NCBI GenBank assembly: GCA_021823345.1
Contig: JAKAOF010000002.1
Location: 52,792 to 116,017 of the forward strand
Length of the DNA: 63,226 nucleotides
Source of the DNA: Thermoplasmata archaeon
Lineage (GTDB): Archaea > Thermoplasmatota > Thermoplasmata > Lutacidiplasmatales > UBA184
Direction of reading: 5' to 3'
The notes beneath the pieces were generated by a model that searched no databases, was not told where the DNA came from, and saw only the letters and a list, made by a program, of their open reading frames with translations. Of this stretch, positions 59,955-63,226 are shown piece by piece. Position numbers and translations under genes: made by a program. Each line of letters begins with the position of its first letter. Position 1 is the first letter of the stretch.

Positions 59955-62726
59955 ATGCCAAGACGCAGGGCGATCTGGGCCAGCATCTCCCTTGCCTTGA
60001 TCCTAGCCGTCCCCGGCTCGGCGGGCACGACCTGGAACGAAACCCCGGGGGTCCATCATGTCGGGGAGCATGGGCGGACGAGTGGAGGGCTCACCGGGCT
60101 CCCGCGAAATCCGCTCGGGCCGAACGTTACTGGGATGGTCTGCAGCTGGGGCCATCCCCTCAACTCTTCCCCGCAGTTGGTACCGTCGATCTGTGTCTCT
60201 CCCCCCACGCTCTGCGAACCGGCGTACTGTGGGCCGAACATGACCTCAGTCGCCACCGTCACCCTGATCGTGAACGCCTCGGCGAACTCTTCGTACTCTG
60301 GAATCGTGGCATCGGGCGCCAACGAGGATACCTTCCAGTTTATCCCGACGATAGGCGTCGAAATGGGTCCTGGAGGGGTCACTTACTACTGCTTCCACAA
60401 CGGGAGCAATATCGAGGTGCTATGCCAGCAGGCTCCCCAATACCCCGTTGGTTATGGGATCGGCTGGGCATGGCCCTATGCAGTAATGTATCCCAATGAC
60501 ACGTGGAGTGTGACTTTCAACGTCTCCGTGTCATCCACGTTCCCAACCACTCAGCTTGGCAAGTGGATCCCCATCGACTGGTGTTCACTTAGTCAATACT
60601 CGACCTGTCAGGGGGGGCCTCCGACGTACTCTGAGGTGAGATACACCGACTTCGAGGGACATGGGGAGAACACCTCTTTCCCACCGGCACTAGTCCAAGT
60701 GGGTGCTTCGGTGCCCAGATATGCGGTCACGTTCTTAGAGAATGGGCTTCCCGCAGGGACGCCGTGGAGCCTATACTTCAACGAAGCCGCCATTGCAAAC
60801 TCTTCGACCACGACGGAGATCGTCGTAAATGCTACGGACGGAAATTATGTCTACACGGTCAGTCCCTCGAAGCGCTATGTTCCGAACCTGCCAGATGGCA
60901 ACGTATCCGTGCAGGGTTCGCCCGTGAAAGTGAGAGTGCAGTTTAGTTCAACGGCCAACGGCACGTACCCCGTCAGCTTCACCGAAGTGGGCCTACCTAA
61001 CGGCACGGCATGGCCCATTACGGTGGGCCGTGTGGCCATGACGTCCACGAATGCTTCCCACTTATTCTACCTCCCCAACGGGACGTTTTCTTGGGGGGTA
61101 GGAGGTGTTGTGGGATTCATTCCCTCGGTTGCGTGGGGCGAGGTATCCATCAATGGCAGCGCAGTTACTCAGTTGGTCTCGTTTCAGCCGATTCCTTCCA
61201 CCAACTCCACCGTGATCTTCCAGGAGCACGGCCTACCGACCGGTACGCAATGGTCGATCTGTCTCTGTCCACCCAGCAGTGGCCCCCCACCCCCGCCGGG
61301 AAACCCATTATCTCCACCCCCTCCCGATTACGGCTTTACGACAACTTCCGTCGCTTCGGAGATAGAGTTTTCCTTGGTAAACTACACCTACTATATCGAG
61401 GCAAGTACGTTCTCGCCCTTCTTTACTAGCTTGGTGTACAATCAAACGTTGCAGGTCACCGGTTCACCGGTGTTCGAGGTTGTCAACTTCGCCCAAATCT
61501 ACTCCGTTACCTGGACATCGCGCGGCCTGCCCGTTGGAACGTACTGGTCTGTCCAGTCAAGAGGGACGATACAAGGGTCGGATGCACCACAGAACGCGAC
61601 CGCCCCAGGTCTACTGAACGGAACGTTCGCTTACCAAGTGCTCCCGGCAGAAGGTTACCTCCCAGAGACCCCAAACGGAACCGTCTTGATCGAGGGAAAC
61701 AATGTTACCGTGATCGCTACATTCTACCGAACGGCCCCGGGGATGTACTCGGCAGTGTTTGAATATTTCGGACTGCCGTCAGACTCCGATTGGAGTATTG
61801 CGATCAGCTCTAGGCTCCTTGAGGGGTCCTTCACTTCAGGGTTGATAGCCACTAATCTCTCCAACGGAACCTACACCTACTACGTCGGCACGTCCGGGAT
61901 GGAATTCCCGGACGGTTACGTAGGGACGGTAACCATCTTCGGACAGAACGTATTCACCTATGTCGGCTTCTCGCCTGCGATGATAGGATCGTACTTGGTA
62001 AATTTCAACTTGACACGGTCCCAATGGGGGCATCTCTGGCAAATCTCCGTTGGGAACACCACGATCAGCTCGAGGCTCCCCTCCATCGGGATCTTTGAGC
62101 CGAACGGCACACTCCGCTACACTGCGACCTACCTAAACTCATCGCGACCCGCCCAAGAGAGTGGCGAATTCACTGTCAACGGAAACAATGTGACCGTCCC
62201 GCTCTTCCTCACCCCGCCCGCTCGGCTCTACGCCGTCAACATCTCTGAGATCGGGTTACCTACGGAAGACATCTGGTCCGTTCGCGAGAACGGGAGCCTG
62301 TTCTCATCCGACACCAGCTACGTGGACATCGATCTAGCCAATGGAAGCTACACATTCTCCGTGATCGCCCCGTCGGGGTACGACGCGTCCTGGACCAGTG
62401 ACTCGCTCAATCTGAACGGACAGGGAGAGCAGCTCCAGATTCACTTTGCGAAGTCCCCGGGCGCACCCAACTCCCTTCTCGGTCTCCCGACCCAAGTGGC
62501 GTACTTCCTTCTCGGCGTCGTCGTCACGCTCATCGCCGCGATGGGGATCCTCCTTCCCAAGGCCCGACGCGCCCGACGGAAGTCCCGTTCCCGCAAGAGC
62601 CCCCGCGGCCGGGACCCCCGTCCCAAGACCCCCCGAGCGGGACTCCCGGACCCGCCGAAGGGGCACACGTGGCAGATCGTCCGAGAACCGCTCACGGACA
62701 GCCCCGCAGAAGAGGAATTGGAATAG
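59955..62726 (+). CDS. Surface protein with SWAWPY-type N-terminal domain and seven GLPxGT repeats
   Basis: The protein has 923 residues. The ATG at 59955 lies ~26 bases after a weak TATA-like CTTTAG and opens a signal peptide (AIWASISLALILAV). Residues ~60-250 form a Cys-containing domain with 'LVPSICVSPPTLCEPAYCGP' and GWAWPYAVMYPNDTW, also found, split, in the protein at 55.1 kb. Seven repeats of 'YAVTFLENGLPAGTPWSLYF' type follow (~255-840); these are common in Thermoplasmata surface proteins. A membrane helix (VAYFLLGVVVTLIAAMGILLP) and a long Arg/Lys/Pro-rich cytoplasmic tail end the chain. Base composition is slightly more AT-rich than its neighbours. Confidence 0.75.
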   Translation: MPRRRAIWASISLALILAVPGSAGTTWNETPGVHHVGEHGRTSGGLTGLPRNPLGPNVTGMVCSWGHPLNSSPQLVPSICVSPPTLCEPAYCGPNMTSVATVTLIVNASANSSYSGIVASGANEDTFQFIPTIGVEMGPGGVTYYCFHNGSNIEVLCQQAPQYPVGYGIGWAWPYAVMYPNDTWSVTFNVSVSSTFPTTQLGKWIPIDWCSLSQYSTCQGGPPTYSEVRYTDFEGHGENTSFPPALVQVGASVPRYAVTFLENGLPAGTPWSLYFNEAAIANSSTTTEIVVNATDGNYVYTVSPSKRYVPNLPDGNVSVQGSPVKVRVQFSSTANGTYPVSFTEVGLPNGTAWPITVGRVAMTSTNASHLFYLPNGTFSWGVGGVVGFIPSVAWGEVSINGSAVTQLVSFQPIPSTNSTVIFQEHGLPTGTQWSICLCPPSSGPPPPPGNPLSPPPPDYGFTTTSVASEIEFSLVNYTYYIEASTFSPFFTSLVYNQTLQVTGSPVFEVVNFAQIYSVTWTSRGLPVGTYWSVQSRGTIQGSDAPQNATAPGLLNGTFAYQVLPAEGYLPETPNGTVLIEGNNVTVIATFYRTAPGMYSAVFEYFGLPSDSDWSIAISSRLLEGSFTSGLIATNLSNGTYTYYVGTSGMEFPDGYVGTVTIFGQNVFTYVGFSPAMIGSYLVNFNLTRSQWGHLWQISVGNTTISSRLPSIGIFEPNGTLRYTATYLNSSRPAQESGEFTVNGNNVTVPLFLTPPARLYAVNISEIGLPTEDIWSVRENGSLFSSDTSYVDIDLANGSYTFSVIAPSGYDASWTSDSLNLNGQGEQLQIHFAKSPGAPNSLLGLPTQVAYFLLGVVVTLIAAMGILLPKARRARRKSRSRKSPRGRDPRPKTPRAGLPDPPKGHTWQIVREPLTDSPAEEELE

Positions 62727-62734
62727 TTCCCCGA

Positions 62735-62752
62735 ACGCATCCTGGGATGCGT
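62735..62752. terminator. Palindrome between convergent surface-protein gene and 23S rRNA
   Basis: ACGCATCC-TG-GGATGCGT is a perfect inverted repeat beginning eight bases after the stop of the upstream gene. It can form a seven- to eight-pair hairpin on either strand and may mark the 3' end of that gene or of the rRNA transcript arriving from the right. There is no T-run directly after it on the plus strand. Confidence 0.35.
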
Positions 62753-62854
62753 CCACACGCGCAACGCAAACCGGCTAAGAAAATTCGGAGGCCCCTCGCT
62801 CAGAGGGATTGGGTATTCACACGCAGTTCCTGCTTAACGGTGAGTGAGCCTCAG

Positions 62855-63226
62855 ACAGCCTCGATCGTTAGTGGTCTCGGGCTGAAACGGTCGCCCGAGG
62901 GCTTCCGTCGTACACCCAGACTCTATCAAACCCGACTTCCACGGATGATCTCGAAGGTGTCTATTTTTGAGGGGGGTTTCGGGCTTAGATGCTTTCAGCC
63001 CTTATCCCGTAGCGCGTGGCTGCCCTGCGATACCCTGCCGGATAACAGGTAAACTAGAGGCGCCGATTCCCCGTTCCTCTCGTACTGTGGGAACCTTCCC
63101 CTCAGACACCAAAACACCACTGCCAAAAAGCAACACACCTGTCTCACGACGGTGTGAACCCAGCTCACGATCCCTTTTAATGGGCGAACAACCCCACCCT
63201 TGGTAGCTGCTGCACCACCAGGATAG
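62855..63226 (-). rRNA. 23S ribosomal RNA, 3' portion (runs off the right edge)
   Basis: On the minus strand the sequence contains the sarcin-ricin loop AGTACGAGAGGAAC (63073-63086), GCTGAAAGCATCTAAGCCCG and an archaeal-style 3' end ('CAGCCCGAGACCACTAACGATCG'). About 370 bases of domain VI are present. The exact 3' end is estimated from the pattern of archaeal 23S ends and could differ by 10-20 bases. No 5S rRNA or tRNA lies in the ~110 bases between it and the convergent gene. The short frames that can be read across this stretch are not genes. Confidence 0.9.

Noticed and set aside
62440-63206. Short plus-strand frames across the end of the window
   Set aside because: They cross the antisense of 23S rRNA and the tail of the upstream gene and show no protein features.

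Overview
The window comes from a GC-rich archaeon, most likely a member of the Thermoplasmata or a near relative. The evidence is a set of archaea-specific genes (RNA polymerase subunit F, ribosomal protein L21e, aIF5B, aEF1-beta, Pus10, the wyosine enzyme Taw1, AglB) and many surface proteins carrying the 'GLPxGTxWxV' repeat common in that lineage. TATA boxes sit about 26 bases before start codons, which implies leaderless mRNAs, and a 23S rRNA gene has no 5S gene right behind it. No CRISPR array, insertion sequence or integrase was seen.

Layout. Bases 1-5.4 kb (minus strand) hold a truncated PIN-domain gene and two beta-propeller surface proteins. A large STAND-type regulator faces the other way (5.5-8.6 kb). 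From 25.3 kb down to 8.6 kb all genes are on the minus strand: a leucine-type branched-chain pathway (synthase, dehydratase large and small subunits, dehydrogenase), a PD-(D/E)XK-like protein, a glycosyltransferase, a thiolase with its DUF35 partner, a very large AglB oligosaccharyltransferase, a surface protein, a zinc-finger protein, aEF1-beta and a DUF457 membrane protein. From 25.4 to 32.9 kb the plus strand carries an archaeal information-processing cluster (taw1, pus10, rpl21e, rpoF, DUF655, rsmA), then ilvE, a radical-SAM enzyme and a J-domain protein. The 33-43.4 kb region is mixed: PolX, a proline iminopeptidase-like hydrolase, a membrane protein, tRNA-Gln, aIF5B, two A-type Fe-S carriers, a degenerate Nudix protein, tRNA-Ser, a membrane-anchored FKBP, a coiled-coil protein and a peroxiredoxin.

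From 43.4 to 62.7 kb lies a secretome island interrupted only by an MFS transporter: beta-propellers, PKD and Ig-like repeats, a Kelch protein, a VWA-like protein and a protein of GLPxGT repeats. Most have a signal sequence, many NxS/T sequons and a single C-terminal membrane anchor. AglB in the same window is the obvious enzyme to glycosylate them. The window ends inside a 23S rRNA gene on the minus strand.

Most notable observations: a cupredoxin domain with a CuA-like CxxxCGxxH motif fused to six PKD repeats (48.4-50.8 kb); a domain apparently without a name, shared by the proteins at 55.1 and 60.0 kb and split in one of them by a degenerate VWA-like domain; a cytoplasmic 'ALxDYLD + zinc ribbon' tail shared by two surface propeller proteins; and an AglB of about 2,190 residues, half of which is an extracellular repeat tail.
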